DNA of 64,000 bases. It comes from Janthinobacterium sp. GW456P. GTDB lineage: Bacteria; Pseudomonadota; Gammaproteobacteria; Burkholderiales; Burkholderiaceae_D. The stretch lies in contig NZ_NEHB01000003.1 in NCBI RefSeq assembly GCF_002127655.1, forward strand, positions 19,046 to 83,045. The letters are read 5' to 3'. Of the stretch, positions 52,479 to 59,979 are shown in pieces. Position 1 is the first letter of the stretch, and every line of letters begins with the position of its first letter. The notes under the pieces were generated by a model, which was given only the letters and a program-made list of their open reading frames with translations, did no database searches and was not told the DNA's origin. A program made the position numbers and the translations under genes.

Positions 52479-53663
52479 CTAGTCGCGCTGGTGCCGTCCG
52501 ATGTAGCGGGCGCGGGGGCGTATCAGGGCCGCGCTGGCCGCCTGCTCGGCGGCATGCGCGATCCAGCCGGCCGAACGGGCCAGCATAAACACGCTCCATC
52601 CCGAACCCTCCGGCCAGCCGAACGCCAGCTCCATCGCGGCCAGCGCCAGGTCGGCGTTCGGCCTGGTATCGAGCAGCTCGCCCGCCGCTGCGCAAACAGC
52701 CAGGATGGCGGCCAGCTCCGGTTTCTCGTGCGCCATTGTCGTCAAGCTTCCCAGCAGATACGCGGCGCGCGGGTCGCCATCTGGATACAGAGGGTGGCCA
52801 AAGCCGGCAAATTCCGGCGTGGTGGTCTTGTAATAGGCGCCGATGGCGGCACTAGCGTCCGGCGCGGCCAGCGCCTGCATCAACATGCGCCTGGCCGCCG
52901 CACTGCCGCCGCCGTGCTTGTCGCCGGACAAGGCCGCCAGCCCGGCCATCAGCGCGGCGGCCAGGCTGGCGCCCGTCGATGCGACGCAGCGCACGGCAAA
53001 GGTCGAGGCATTCAATTCATGGTCGGCCAGCAATACCAGCGCCGCGCGCAGTAGTTCAGTTTGCTGCGCATCGGCATGCCACACCTGGGCCAGTTGCAGG
53101 TGCAGGGGCAAGGCGGACGGCGCCGTCTGCAGCAGGGCGGCAGCCAGGATGCGCATCAGGGCCGGGCCGGATTTCAATATGTCCGCCAGCGCGGGCATGG
53201 ATGCCAGCATGGCCATGGCGAGCATGGCGCGCGCCAGCGGCGGCGCATCTGGCGCGCCGGCCAGTTCCTGCGGCAGGACAGGAGCATCTTGCTGGAAATA
53301 GTCTATCGCGTTGTCGTCCCACAGCAGACCAGCGGCCGTCTCCAAGGTTGCGGACTCGGCCAGCGCCGTCGCATCGCAGCCCCGGTACAGCAGCCGGCCA
53401 TCGAAAATGTGGGAAATCCGCGTCTCCAGCACGGGCAAGCCCCAGTGCATGGCGGCCACGGCCGTCTGGCCGCCATGCCTGGCATCGTTCTTGCGGGCCG
53501 CCAGGCGCAGCACGTCTTCCTGCGGATAGCGCTTGCGGCGCGAATCTCCGTTGCTGACGGAAGCCAGCAAGCCCCGGCTCACATAGGAATACAGGGTAGG
53601 CAGGCTGACGTTCAAAAGGCGCGCAGCCTCGGTAGCGGACAGGTCGTTGTTCATGGCGGCCAT
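52479..53663 (-). CDS. Citrate synthase-like protein with N-terminal DNA-binding domain
   Basis: The 394-residue protein is a fusion. Residues 1-60 form a MerR/excisionase-type helix-turn-helix (SATEAARLLNVSLPTLYSYV, then SRRKRYPQEDVLRLAA). The rest is a citrate synthase fold (large and small domains). The catalytic histidines appear in LADHELNASTF and GFGHPLYPDGDPRA, and the aspartate in RPNADLAL. It may act as a metabolite-sensing regulator, an enzyme, or both. A 9-5-9 palindrome lies just upstream. The start is 53663 or 53654; no clear ribosome site is seen. The MarR operon is 45 bases downstream. Confidence 0.85.
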   Translation of the reverse strand: MAAMNNDLSATEAARLLNVSLPTLYSYVSRGLLASVSNGDSRRKRYPQEDVLRLAARKNDARHGGQTAVAAMHWGLPVLETRISHIFDGRLLYRGCDATALAESATLETAAGLLWDDNAIDYFQQDAPVLPQELAGAPDAPPLARAMLAMAMLASMPALADILKSGPALMRILAAALLQTAPSALPLHLQLAQVWHADAQQTELLRAALVLLADHELNASTFAVRCVASTGASLAAALMAGLAALSGDKHGGGSAAARRMLMQALAAPDASAAIGAYYKTTTPEFAGFGHPLYPDGDPRAAYLLGSLTTMAHEKPELAAILAVCAAAGELLDTRPNADLALAAMELAFGWPEGSGWSVFMLARSAGWIAHAAEQAASAALIRPRARYIGRHQRD

Positions 53664-53681
53664 TGTAGCGGCTGCCGCTTT

Positions 53682-53704
53682 ATATTGATTGATGGAATCA
53701 ATAT
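53682..53704. promoter_or_regulatory. 9-5-9 palindrome between the HTH-citrate synthase and GNAT genes
   Basis: ATATTGATT and AATCAATAT are perfect 9-base arms with a 5-base spacer (GATGG). The site is 19 bases upstream of the HTH-citrate synthase start and 50 bases upstream of the divergent GNAT gene. It is the obvious operator of the fusion protein. Confidence 0.65.
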
Positions 53705-53754
53705 TGACGGGCCGGGCGGCGCGTCACTAGACTCATGCCTTTCCAGGAGTCTCC

Positions 53755-54297
53755 ATGAGCACACATACCATTCGCACGCTGCGCCCCGACGACGCCGCGC
53801 CATTGCTGGCCTTCGAGCAAGCTAACCGGGCCTGGTTCGAGCGTCATATCGACGGGCGGCCCGACGATTTTTACAGCCTCGACGGTATCCGGGCGCACGT
53901 CGCGCAATTCCTGGACGAGCACCGGCAGGGCCGCATGCACCCCTGCGTCATCGTGGACGAAGACGGAGCCTTGATCGGGCGTGCCAACCTCAAGGATATC
54001 GACGGGCAGACGCAAACGGCCGAAGTCGGCTACCGCATCGCAGAACAACAAGCGGGCAAGGGCCTGGCCACGGCCGCGCTGCGGCACCTGATCGCCCTGG
54101 CGCAAGACGAATGGCGGCTCCAACGCCTGTGCGCCTACGCCATCGACGGCAATGCGGCCTCGGTCCGCGTGCTGGAACGCTGCGGTTTCGTGCAGGGAAT
54201 GGCCGTGCCCGATATTGCCATCGTGGCAGGCAACCTCGTCGATGGCCATGCCTATGCGCTGGAACTGCGGGCGGCTGAGGTAGACTCTGCCCAGTGA
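53755..54297 (+). CDS. RimJ/RimL-type GNAT acetyltransferase
   Basis: The 180-residue protein is a GNAT of the RimJ/RimL group: TIRTLRPDDAAPLLAFEQAN at the start, AEVGYRIAEQQAGKGLATAA (acetyl-CoA loop) and NAASVRVLERCGFVQ. It would acetylate an amino group on a protein or small molecule; substrate unknown. It is divergent from the HTH-citrate synthase gene, across a strong palindrome, and is followed after 22 bases by an FAD oxidoreductase, so the three may be a regulatory unit. Confidence 0.85.
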   Translation: MSTHTIRTLRPDDAAPLLAFEQANRAWFERHIDGRPDDFYSLDGIRAHVAQFLDEHRQGRMHPCVIVDEDGALIGRANLKDIDGQTQTAEVGYRIAEQQAGKGLATAALRHLIALAQDEWRLQRLCAYAIDGNAASVRVLERCGFVQGMAVPDIAIVAGNLVDGHAYALELRAAEVDSAQ

Positions 54298-54319
54298 TAA
54301 ACAAGCAAGGTTGATAGAG

Positions 54320-55375
54320 ATGAATCATGAACAACCCCGGCGCATCGTCGTCATCGGCGCCGGCATCGTCGGCGCCTCGCTCGCCTACCACCTGGCCAGC
54401 AAGGGTGCACAAGTTACCGTGGTCGAGGCGGGCGGCATCGCGTCCGGCGTGACGGGCACCTCGTTTGCCTGGATTAATACGTCCTGCGCCGGACCAGACC
54501 CCATCGCGGTCCTGCGCGCTGATGCCATTACTGCCTGGCGCCAGCTGGAAACGCAGGTGCCTGGCTTGACAGTCCGCTGGCATGGCGCCTTGTCGTATGG
54601 CACGCAGGACGGGCGGGTGTCGCCCGGTTCCCTATTGATTGAGCGCGACCGCATCGCCGAGCTTGAGCCGCAGCTGCGGCAGCCACCGCAACAGGCAGTG
54701 CACGAGCCAGAGCAGGGCGCCCTCGACGCCGTTGCCGCGACACACGCCTTGCTGGCGGCAGCCGAGGCGCTCGGTGCGACGGTCCGCACGCACACGCCAG
54801 TCCTGGGTTTTACCGTCCGGGACGCGCGGGTGACGGGCGTGGAAACGGCCGCGGGCCTCATCGAGGCCGATATGGTCGTGCTGGCAGCAGGTACGGGCAC
54901 CGCCGGCCTGGCGGAAAAGCTGGGAGCAAGCCTGCCGATCCACGCCTCGCCCGCCATCTTCCTCCGTTACCAGGCGCCGTCGGGCCTCGTGCGCGGCATC
55001 ATTTCCAGTCATGCGATGGAAGTGCGGCAAGCCGAGGATGGAACCATGCTGGCCGCCGAAGATTACCTGGACGACGCGCCGGAAAACCAGCCGGCCGCCA
55101 TGGCGCAGCGCACGGCCAGCGCGATCCGGAAAGAACTGGAGGGGGCGGAGGCCATCGCACCGGCATTCGCAGGCATCGGCCTGCGCCCCATGCCCGTCGA
55201 CGGCGTGCCCGTCATCGGCTCTCTGCCGCAGGTGAGCGGCGTGTACGTGTGCGCCATGCATCCGGGCGTCGTGCTGGCCGCCATCGTGGGGCAGCTGGCC
55301 AGCGGGGAAATCGTCACTGGCGAGCCAGCGTCAGCCTTGCAGGCTTGCCGGCCCGCGCGTTTCCTGGCGGCCTGA
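54320..55375 (+). CDS. FAD-dependent amino-acid oxidase/dehydrogenase (DAO family)
   Basis: The 351-residue protein has the dinucleotide motif IVVIGAGIVGASLAYHLASK at the N-terminus, ending in the acidic VVEAGG. GVTGTSFAWINTS, RPMPVDGVPVIGSLPQVSGV and AMHPGVVLAAIVGQLAS are typical of DAO-fold oxidases. It should oxidise an amine or amino acid with FAD. AAGG is 9 bases before the ATG. The last 45 bases overlap the convergent 170-residue gene on the other strand. Confidence 0.85.
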   Translation: MNHEQPRRIVVIGAGIVGASLAYHLASKGAQVTVVEAGGIASGVTGTSFAWINTSCAGPDPIAVLRADAITAWRQLETQVPGLTVRWHGALSYGTQDGRVSPGSLLIERDRIAELEPQLRQPPQQAVHEPEQGALDAVAATHALLAAAEALGATVRTHTPVLGFTVRDARVTGVETAAGLIEADMVVLAAGTGTAGLAEKLGASLPIHASPAIFLRYQAPSGLVRGIISSHAMEVRQAEDGTMLAAEDYLDDAPENQPAAMAQRTASAIRKELEGAEAIAPAFAGIGLRPMPVDGVPVIGSLPQVSGVYVCAMHPGVVLAAIVGQLASGEIVTGEPASALQACRPARFLAA

Positions 55376-55843
55376 GTCGTGCGGCACTGAGGCCACGAAG
55401 ACGGGCAGAACGAACGGCGCCTGCTCATCGTCGTCGTCCGACGAGGCCTGCATATAATCGTCGTTGCGCCAGTCCCCGTTCACCACGCGCTCGGCGATCA
55501 GAGATAAATCCTGCGTTTCGCGCAACGCGCAGCGAAACGGCAATCGCCCATGCGAACGCGACACCAGGCTGAAGCGCAACTGGCGGCATTGCGCATCGTG
55601 CCAACAATAGAACAGCATATCCTCGCCCTTGAGCGCGCTGCGGCGCGCCGCGATCACCTGGCCGATAAACTCGACGATATCGGCCGCATGGATCAGCGGC
55701 GTCTCCGCGTCCGTGGGCGAGAAGCTCCACATATTGCTCCTGGCTTCGTGGTTGATGTCGTCGGGATCGACGAGCACCTCATCGTCGTGCGCCATTGCCA
55801 GCCATGCATTGACTGTCTTGCAATTCATCATGCCGTCATGCAT
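55331..55843 (-). CDS. Unknown protein, first of the accessory minus-strand cluster
   Basis: A 170-residue soluble protein. Residues include NCKTVNAWLAMAHDDEVLVD, MWSFSPTDAETPLIHAADIV and MLFYCWHDAQCRQLRFSLV, with a very acidic C-terminal segment (ASSDDDDEQAPF). The start (55843, MHDG) is one of several ATGs; it overlaps the upstream gene by 8 bases. The 3' end runs 45 bases into the convergent oxidoreductase gene. I do not recognise the family. Position and size suit an immunity-type gene. Confidence 0.55.
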   Translation of the reverse strand: MHDGMMNCKTVNAWLAMAHDDEVLVDPDDINHEARSNMWSFSPTDAETPLIHAADIVEFIGQVIAARRSALKGEDMLFYCWHDAQCRQLRFSLVSRSHGRLPFRCALRETQDLSLIAERVVNGDWRNDDYMQASSDDDDEQAPFVLPVFVASVPHDSGRQETRGPASLQG

Positions 55844-56453
55844 CCCATGTTCTAAAAGCCGTCCATACCGAGCGCCATGCGCCATGCGGAAGTTTGGCCT
55901 GCATGGAAAGTGAAAGTCCGCCGTCCCCCAAACGATCGCCTGGCTGCCATTGTTTATTCTTCAGACTCAGTGCCCGTGCTCTTCCCACGTCGACTGTTTT
56001 CATGTCTTTGATGTCATAGCCGACTTCCAATACGGGATGCAGCACTTCTCCATTGGCTGTTATATATAAAGTATCGACATGGACCTTGGGTTTGTCAAAA
56101 CGTTCGTAAAGCCTTGTGGCAGCGGATTTGAAACCCAGGCCAATGGCGATGCTGATGGTCGTTGGACCATTGCAGCCCAGAAGCGAGGCAAGCGCCCAAT
56201 AGTCATGATCAGCAGTGACAAGCCTGGCCAAACAGCGTTCTATCCATGCCGATTCATCGGCCCTGAATTCCTTCCAGTATGGAGAAAACGAATTTTGCAG
56301 GTAGCCGACTTCGTGCAGCGCCCCGACCAGGTTAATCTGCTTGTCCATGCAGCCAATATCTTGCAACAGATGGGCTGCAGCTGCGGCGACCGCATACTCG
56401 CCTTTGGACATGGCCTTATCTTCGAGTTTTTTCAGTTTGGTGTTAATACTCAT
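55836..56453 (-). CDS. Unknown 205-residue protein of the accessory cluster
   Basis: Starts MSINTKLKKLEDKAMSKGEY with AGGA 6 bases upstream. A helical N-terminal part is followed by DADHDYW-like acidic and aromatic segments (VTADHDYWALASLLGCNGPT) and a C-terminal stretch with SLKNKQWQPGD. A similar SLKNQQW string ends the neighbouring NTF2-like protein, which may be chance. No family is recognised. Translation with the next gene is coupled by overlap. Confidence 0.55.
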   Translation of the reverse strand: MSINTKLKKLEDKAMSKGEYAVAAAAAHLLQDIGCMDKQINLVGALHEVGYLQNSFSPYWKEFRADESAWIERCLARLVTADHDYWALASLLGCNGPTTISIAIGLGFKSAATRLYERFDKPKVHVDTLYITANGEVLHPVLEVGYDIKDMKTVDVGRARALSLKNKQWQPGDRLGDGGLSLSMQAKLPHGAWRSVWTAFRTWDA

Positions 56454-56558
56454 TCTTTTCCTGGTGCGGACAATACCGCGCTCGTTATGGTTACCGGTGA
56501 CTCCCGCAAGCGGGAGCCGCGGCATGGCTCGCATTGACGCAAGCTTGATCGCGCGCCC

Positions 56559-56963
56559 CTATAAACAGGCGGGGCGCCAACGTTCCATGCCGTCCTCTTC
56601 ATCAAGCCATTCTTTTTTATCAATAAGCCATTGCTGATTTTTAAGACTAAATGTATACCTGTATCTATTCTTGAATCCAGAAATCTGCTGCATAGAAATG
56701 ACAGCCTTGCTTCCTGATATCACTGAATTTAAGAATATTTCGGCGGGCGAGTATTCAGGTGGATCACTGCAGAGCAATGATATCTGGCGGCCCTGTTTTC
56801 TTTCCTTTTTAGTGCAAAAACAATCAAAAATGGCATCAAGATCCTGTTTCATTTTTTCTTTGAGAGAAATCAGTCCTTTCTCTCGTACCTCGCGGCAGTA
56901 ATGAAGCTCCCAGGCATTCATGACCAGAATGAAATTCTTCAACGGATTTTCAATATTAACCAT
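56559..56963 (-). CDS. NTF2-fold immunity protein-like
   Basis: The 134-residue protein resembles NTF2-fold immunity proteins of polymorphic toxin systems: LVMNAWELHYCREVREKG, then AIFDCFCTKKERKQGRQISL, then SDPPEYSPAEIF and the final SLKNQQWLIDKKEW. The CT-KER-GR motif in the middle is the most telling feature. Such proteins neutralise a specific toxin, but no toxin gene is present in the window, so it would be an orphan. DNA is AT-richer than the chromosome average. Confidence 0.6.
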   Translation of the reverse strand: MVNIENPLKNFILVMNAWELHYCREVREKGLISLKEKMKQDLDAIFDCFCTKKERKQGRQISLLCSDPPEYSPAEIFLNSVISGSKAVISMQQISGFKNRYRYTFSLKNQQWLIDKKEWLDEEDGMERWRPACL

Positions 56964-57066
56964 TTAAATACTCATCATGTAAATACTCATCATTTCCCTT
57001 GACTGGAAAATACGGCCAGTATCAACAAAGATGCCAGCGTTCGCCATTTCATGTAGTTGTTTTCAG

Positions 57067-57341
57067 TCATTCAAGTTTAGCCCATTCCGGATTGTGCCAT
57101 ACCTCGGCATTTAACTCCGGTTCCTTGTCGTACCGGATCAGCCCCCCCAGGGACTGGCTACTATTGAACATTAAAAACATCAACATGTCTGCATGGACTT
57201 GCATGCACTCACCCTGCGGCCCATCCGGCAACAACTCGGCCGGCCTGATCGTTAGCCACAAACTCGTCTCGCTGGGTTTGTTTCCATGTATCGATAGCCG
57301 CCGCACGGGCCGGCGCGACAAGGCCAGGGGACTTCCTGCAG
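57067..57341 (-). pseudogene. Chimeric remnant: diverged lysR 3' end joined to a small unknown tail
   Basis: Codons from 57341 down to 57211 encode LALSRRPVRRLSIHGNKPSE and TSLWLTIRPAELLPDGPQG, nearly the same as the C-terminus of the LysR protein at 58299-59180 (LALSRLPVRRLSIHGKKLSE, TSLWLTTRLAELLADGPRG). One base less at the end removes the stop and reads on into 47 foreign residues ending NAEVWHNPEWAKLE. The frame is open to 57417. It is not a complete gene. The tail may be the end, or the whole, of a small immunity-like protein. Confidence 0.7.
57211..57341. repeat. Diverged direct repeat of the lysR 3' end, copy A
   Basis: It aligns with 58301-58442 (copy B, the true lysR 3' end) at about 80% by hand count, with one small gap. 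The last 16 bases, AGGGGACTTCCTGCAG, are identical (57326-57341 and 58427-58442). Copies A and B have the same orientation and enclose two small genes. Confidence 0.8.
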
Positions 57342-57477
57342 GCGTGACTTCCCTCTGATTCACAGCAGAATTCTCGGCTGAATCGGGCTTGCGATGACTG
57401 CGACTGCAAAGTTGCACTCTATCGAAAAGTAATTCTTGAATTCAGGCCTGGGAAATACCTCAATGCTCAGCTCAACC

Positions 57478-57849
57478 TCACCCGACTGCGGATTCCGCAT
57501 AGACTATTCTAAAACCATGATGCTGAGATTGCATTTTAATGCATAATCCTTGATGGAAATTTTCCTGAGTCAGGTCATTCACAATGCAGTGCAAGTTAAC
57601 TCCTGGCGGCTGAACGATCAGTGTCAGTTGATAACTCAAGATTTCCTCATTCTCCTTGGAGCAATATGTTTTCATCGTTTTGTTTTTTACATATACTCCG
57701 GCTTTTCTCAATGCCTCATTAATCAGGTATGTTATATTATCGTCCAGCGTCACATCCAAATTACCAGGCCCATTATATTTGCACAATATTGAGATGGGAA
57801 ATTCCACGGCTATTTCAACTTTTCTTGCATGGTCGCAGTCTATTTTCAT
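57478..57849 (-). CDS. Unknown 123-residue protein between the lysR-tail repeats
   Basis: A low-GC gene encoding a soluble alpha/beta protein: MKIDCDHARKVEIAVEFPIS, YNGPGNLDVTLDDNITYLIN, KTYCSKENEEILSYQLTL. No signal or membrane segment. It lies inside the insert flanked by the lysR-tail repeats. Composition unlike the flanking chromosome supports transfer. An immunity-protein role is inferred only from context. Confidence 0.55.
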   Translation of the reverse strand: MKIDCDHARKVEIAVEFPISILCKYNGPGNLDVTLDDNITYLINEALRKAGVYVKNKTMKTYCSKENEEILSYQLTLIVQPPGVNLHCIVNDLTQENFHQGLCIKMQSQHHGFRIVYAESAVG

Positions 57850-57917
57850 TGTTTCGCGCTCCGCTGGGAATTTAATTTTAAATAATTTTTTATAATGTCA
57901 GTGGCTTGAATAAAATA

Positions 57918-58190
57918 TTATAATTCAAAGGCTGGCACCGACTTACGATGCTGCGCCGCAGCGAATGCCTGTACCCGGCAGCGCACTGGCGAGCAATCGA
58001 CTTCCTGCATCAGCTTAGCGCAGATGGCCAATGCATCATTCCATGTCAGCATCTTGGTGGTGCTTTCGCCGCCGGTATCGTCAAGCTCCACCATGGCCAC
58101 TACATCAGTGCGCGGCAGCAGCGTGTTGACACCGCGGATCCAGGTTGCAGCAGATATAACGCGCTGGCCATCTTTTGACTTTATCAACAT
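57918..58190 (-). CDS. Unknown 90-residue protein next to the lysR 3' end
   Basis: Starts MLIKSKDGQRVISAATWIRG, then PRTDVVAMVELDDTGGESTT and CAKLMQEVDCSPVRCRVQAF. The frame extends to a TTG at 58250, so the start is uncertain. It is the gene directly downstream of lysR on the same strand and the first inside the repeat-flanked insert. Family not recognised. Confidence 0.5.
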   Translation of the reverse strand: MLIKSKDGQRVISAATWIRGVNTLLPRTDVVAMVELDDTGGESTTKMLTWNDALAICAKLMQEVDCSPVRCRVQAFAAAQHRKSVPAFEL

Positions 58191-58298
58191 GCAAGTGGCC
58201 ACGAAAATAACATCTTTGCTGTTTTGGGGCGATTGGCGATGTGGACGCAAGTCTATCGGGTGCTTGCGCTTCCTATGTTCTGTAATAACTACATGACC

Positions 58299-59180
58299 TC
58301 ACCCCCGCGGCCCATCCGCCAGCAATTCCGCCAGCCTGGTCGTCAGCCACAAGCTCGTCTCGCTCAGCTTCTTCCCATGGATCGACAAGCGCCGCACCGG
58401 CAGCCTGGATAAAGCCAGCGCAGGGCAGGGGACTTCCTGCAGATAGCCCTTGTAATTGTCGTAATTGGCGATGTTCAGCGGTAAAATCGCCCAGCCCAGC
58501 CCGTCGGCCACCATTTCCGCGATGCTGTAAAAACTGTCGGAAAACCAGACGGCGGGGCTGAACGCGTGTTCGCGGTTCAGTTCGGAATCCATGATCAGCT
58601 GGCGGTAGCGGGTCAACTCGTTGCGGCTCACTTCCTGGCCGTGCGCCATGGCGTGGCCTTTGGCCACGAACACGCCTTGCGCCACGCTGCCGATGTGCTG
58701 CTGTTCCAGCACGGGAGCAATCGGGCCGCGGTCGAAGTGAAAAGCCACGTCGGCTTGCTGCTGCTCCACGTATTGCTCCACCTCGGACGCCGTGGCGTTG
58801 AGCATCACCAGTTCCAGCGCCGGGTAGCGCGCCGCCAATTCCTTGACCAGAGTGCCGATGGCCAGGTAGGGCAGGGCTTCGTCCAGCGCCAGGGTCAGCT
58901 GGGCTTCGGGCGCCTCGCTCAGCAGCTGGGCGCGCAGCTGCAAGCGCTCGGCCTGGCGCAGCAGTTCGCACGCTTCCAGATGCATCACCTTGCCCGCCTC
59001 CGTCAGCACGGCGCTGCGGCGTGAGCGGTCGAACAGTTCCACGCCCAATTCCGCTTCCAGCAGACCGATCGAGGTGCTGACCACCGATTGCGCGCGGCCC
59101 AGCCGGCGTGCCGCGCCCGAGAATGAACCGGCCGCGACAGCCGCCTCGAAGTAACGCATTTGTTCCAAAGTCCATTGCAT
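58299..59180 (-). CDS. LysR-family regulator
   Basis: The 293-residue LysR protein has its winged helix at residues 1-62 (MRYFEAAVAAGSFSGAARRL, then VVSTSIGLLEAELGVELFDR) and an effector domain with LDEALPYLAIGTLVKELAAR. It is divergent from a GNAT gene. The spacer holds a perfect T-N11-A palindrome and repeated ATGCCAT strings, so it likely controls that gene and the DHA2 pump behind it. The last 140 bases of this gene exist in a second, diverged copy 1.1 kb downstream. Confidence 0.88.
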   Translation of the reverse strand: MQWTLEQMRYFEAAVAAGSFSGAARRLGRAQSVVSTSIGLLEAELGVELFDRSRRSAVLTEAGKVMHLEACELLRQAERLQLRAQLLSEAPEAQLTLALDEALPYLAIGTLVKELAARYPALELVMLNATASEVEQYVEQQQADVAFHFDRGPIAPVLEQQHIGSVAQGVFVAKGHAMAHGQEVSRNELTRYRQLIMDSELNREHAFSPAVWFSDSFYSIAEMVADGLGWAILPLNIANYDNYKGYLQEVPCPALALSRLPVRRLSIHGKKLSETSLWLTTRLAELLADGPRG

Positions 59181-59191
59181 GGCATCGTCCT

Positions 59192-59206
59192 ATCTGTTTT
59201 ACAGAT
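59192..59206. promoter_or_regulatory. LysR box (T-N11-A) upstream of the GNAT gene
   Basis: ATCTGT-TTT-ACAGAT is a perfect 6-3-6 inverted repeat that contains the T-N11-A core. ATGCCAT occurs at 59221-59227 and 59244-59250, with ATGGCAT on the lysR side. It fits autoregulation plus control of the divergent gene. Confidence 0.65.
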
Positions 59207-59266
59207 GGATTTTAACTTGAATGCCATTCAGGGGCGACATAAAATGCCATTTACCCATTCAACAAC

Positions 59267-59863
59267 ATGAGATCCGCCATGAGAAACGCCCAAGAGAACA
59301 CCGCCGCCATCAGCTTCAGCTGGTGTCACGACGCCACCGCCGAAGACGCGCTGTGCCAGCTCTACCTCGACAACGTCAGCGCCGACTATATCTCCCATTC
59401 GGAGCTGCAGGGCGAGCGTGCCGACGCGCCGGGCAACTGGCGCGCGGACTTGCCTGAAGTCATACGCGGCGAAATCCGCGCCGCCCTGTCGCACGACTGG
59501 GCGCATGGCGATTCGACCCTGCTGGCCGTTGCCACGTCGGGCGAGGCCATCGTCGGCATGGCCCTCGTGTCCATCGACACGCGCCAGCGCGCCTCGAAAT
59601 CGTTCGCCGCGCTCGATGACCTGGTCTTGCTGCCTTCCGTGCGCGGCAGCGGCATCGGCAGCCAACTGGTGGAGTGGGTGGCCGACGAGCTGCGCAGCCA
59701 CGGCATCGCCCGCTTGTTCCTCGAATGCGGCGCGCACAACCTGAAAGCGCAGACCTTTTTCCAGGGCCGCGGCTTCAAGCAAGTGTCCGTCGTCATGCTG
59801 CGCGAACTCGACGCAGCCACAGCGAGTGCCGCGGTGGACGACAAGGATGGCAAGCGTGGCTGA
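59267..59863 (+). CDS. GNAT family N-acetyltransferase
   Basis: The 198-residue protein has the GNAT core: ALDDLVLLPSVRGSGIGSQL (acetyl-CoA loop R-G-S-G-I-G) and LECGAHNLKAQTFFQGRGF. Start at 59267 or 59279; both ATGs are possible. It lies between the divergent LysR gene and a DHA2 pump. The substrate is unknown; detoxification of a compound sensed by the LysR protein is a reasonable guess. Confidence 0.82.
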   Translation: MRSAMRNAQENTAAISFSWCHDATAEDALCQLYLDNVSADYISHSELQGERADAPGNWRADLPEVIRGEIRAALSHDWAHGDSTLLAVATSGEAIVGMALVSIDTRQRASKSFAALDDLVLLPSVRGSGIGSQLVEWVADELRSHGIARLFLECGAHNLKAQTFFQGRGFKQVSVVMLRELDAATASAAVDDKDGKRG

Positions 59864-59979
59864 CGCCCGCCGCCGACAAAGCCAGGCGCGTGGCAGCCTG
59901 GAACGCAAATATTTGCGCAGCACCCGTTTTATCCACACCGACAGTTGTTAAAAGTTACACTAAAACCCATGAGTTGTTT

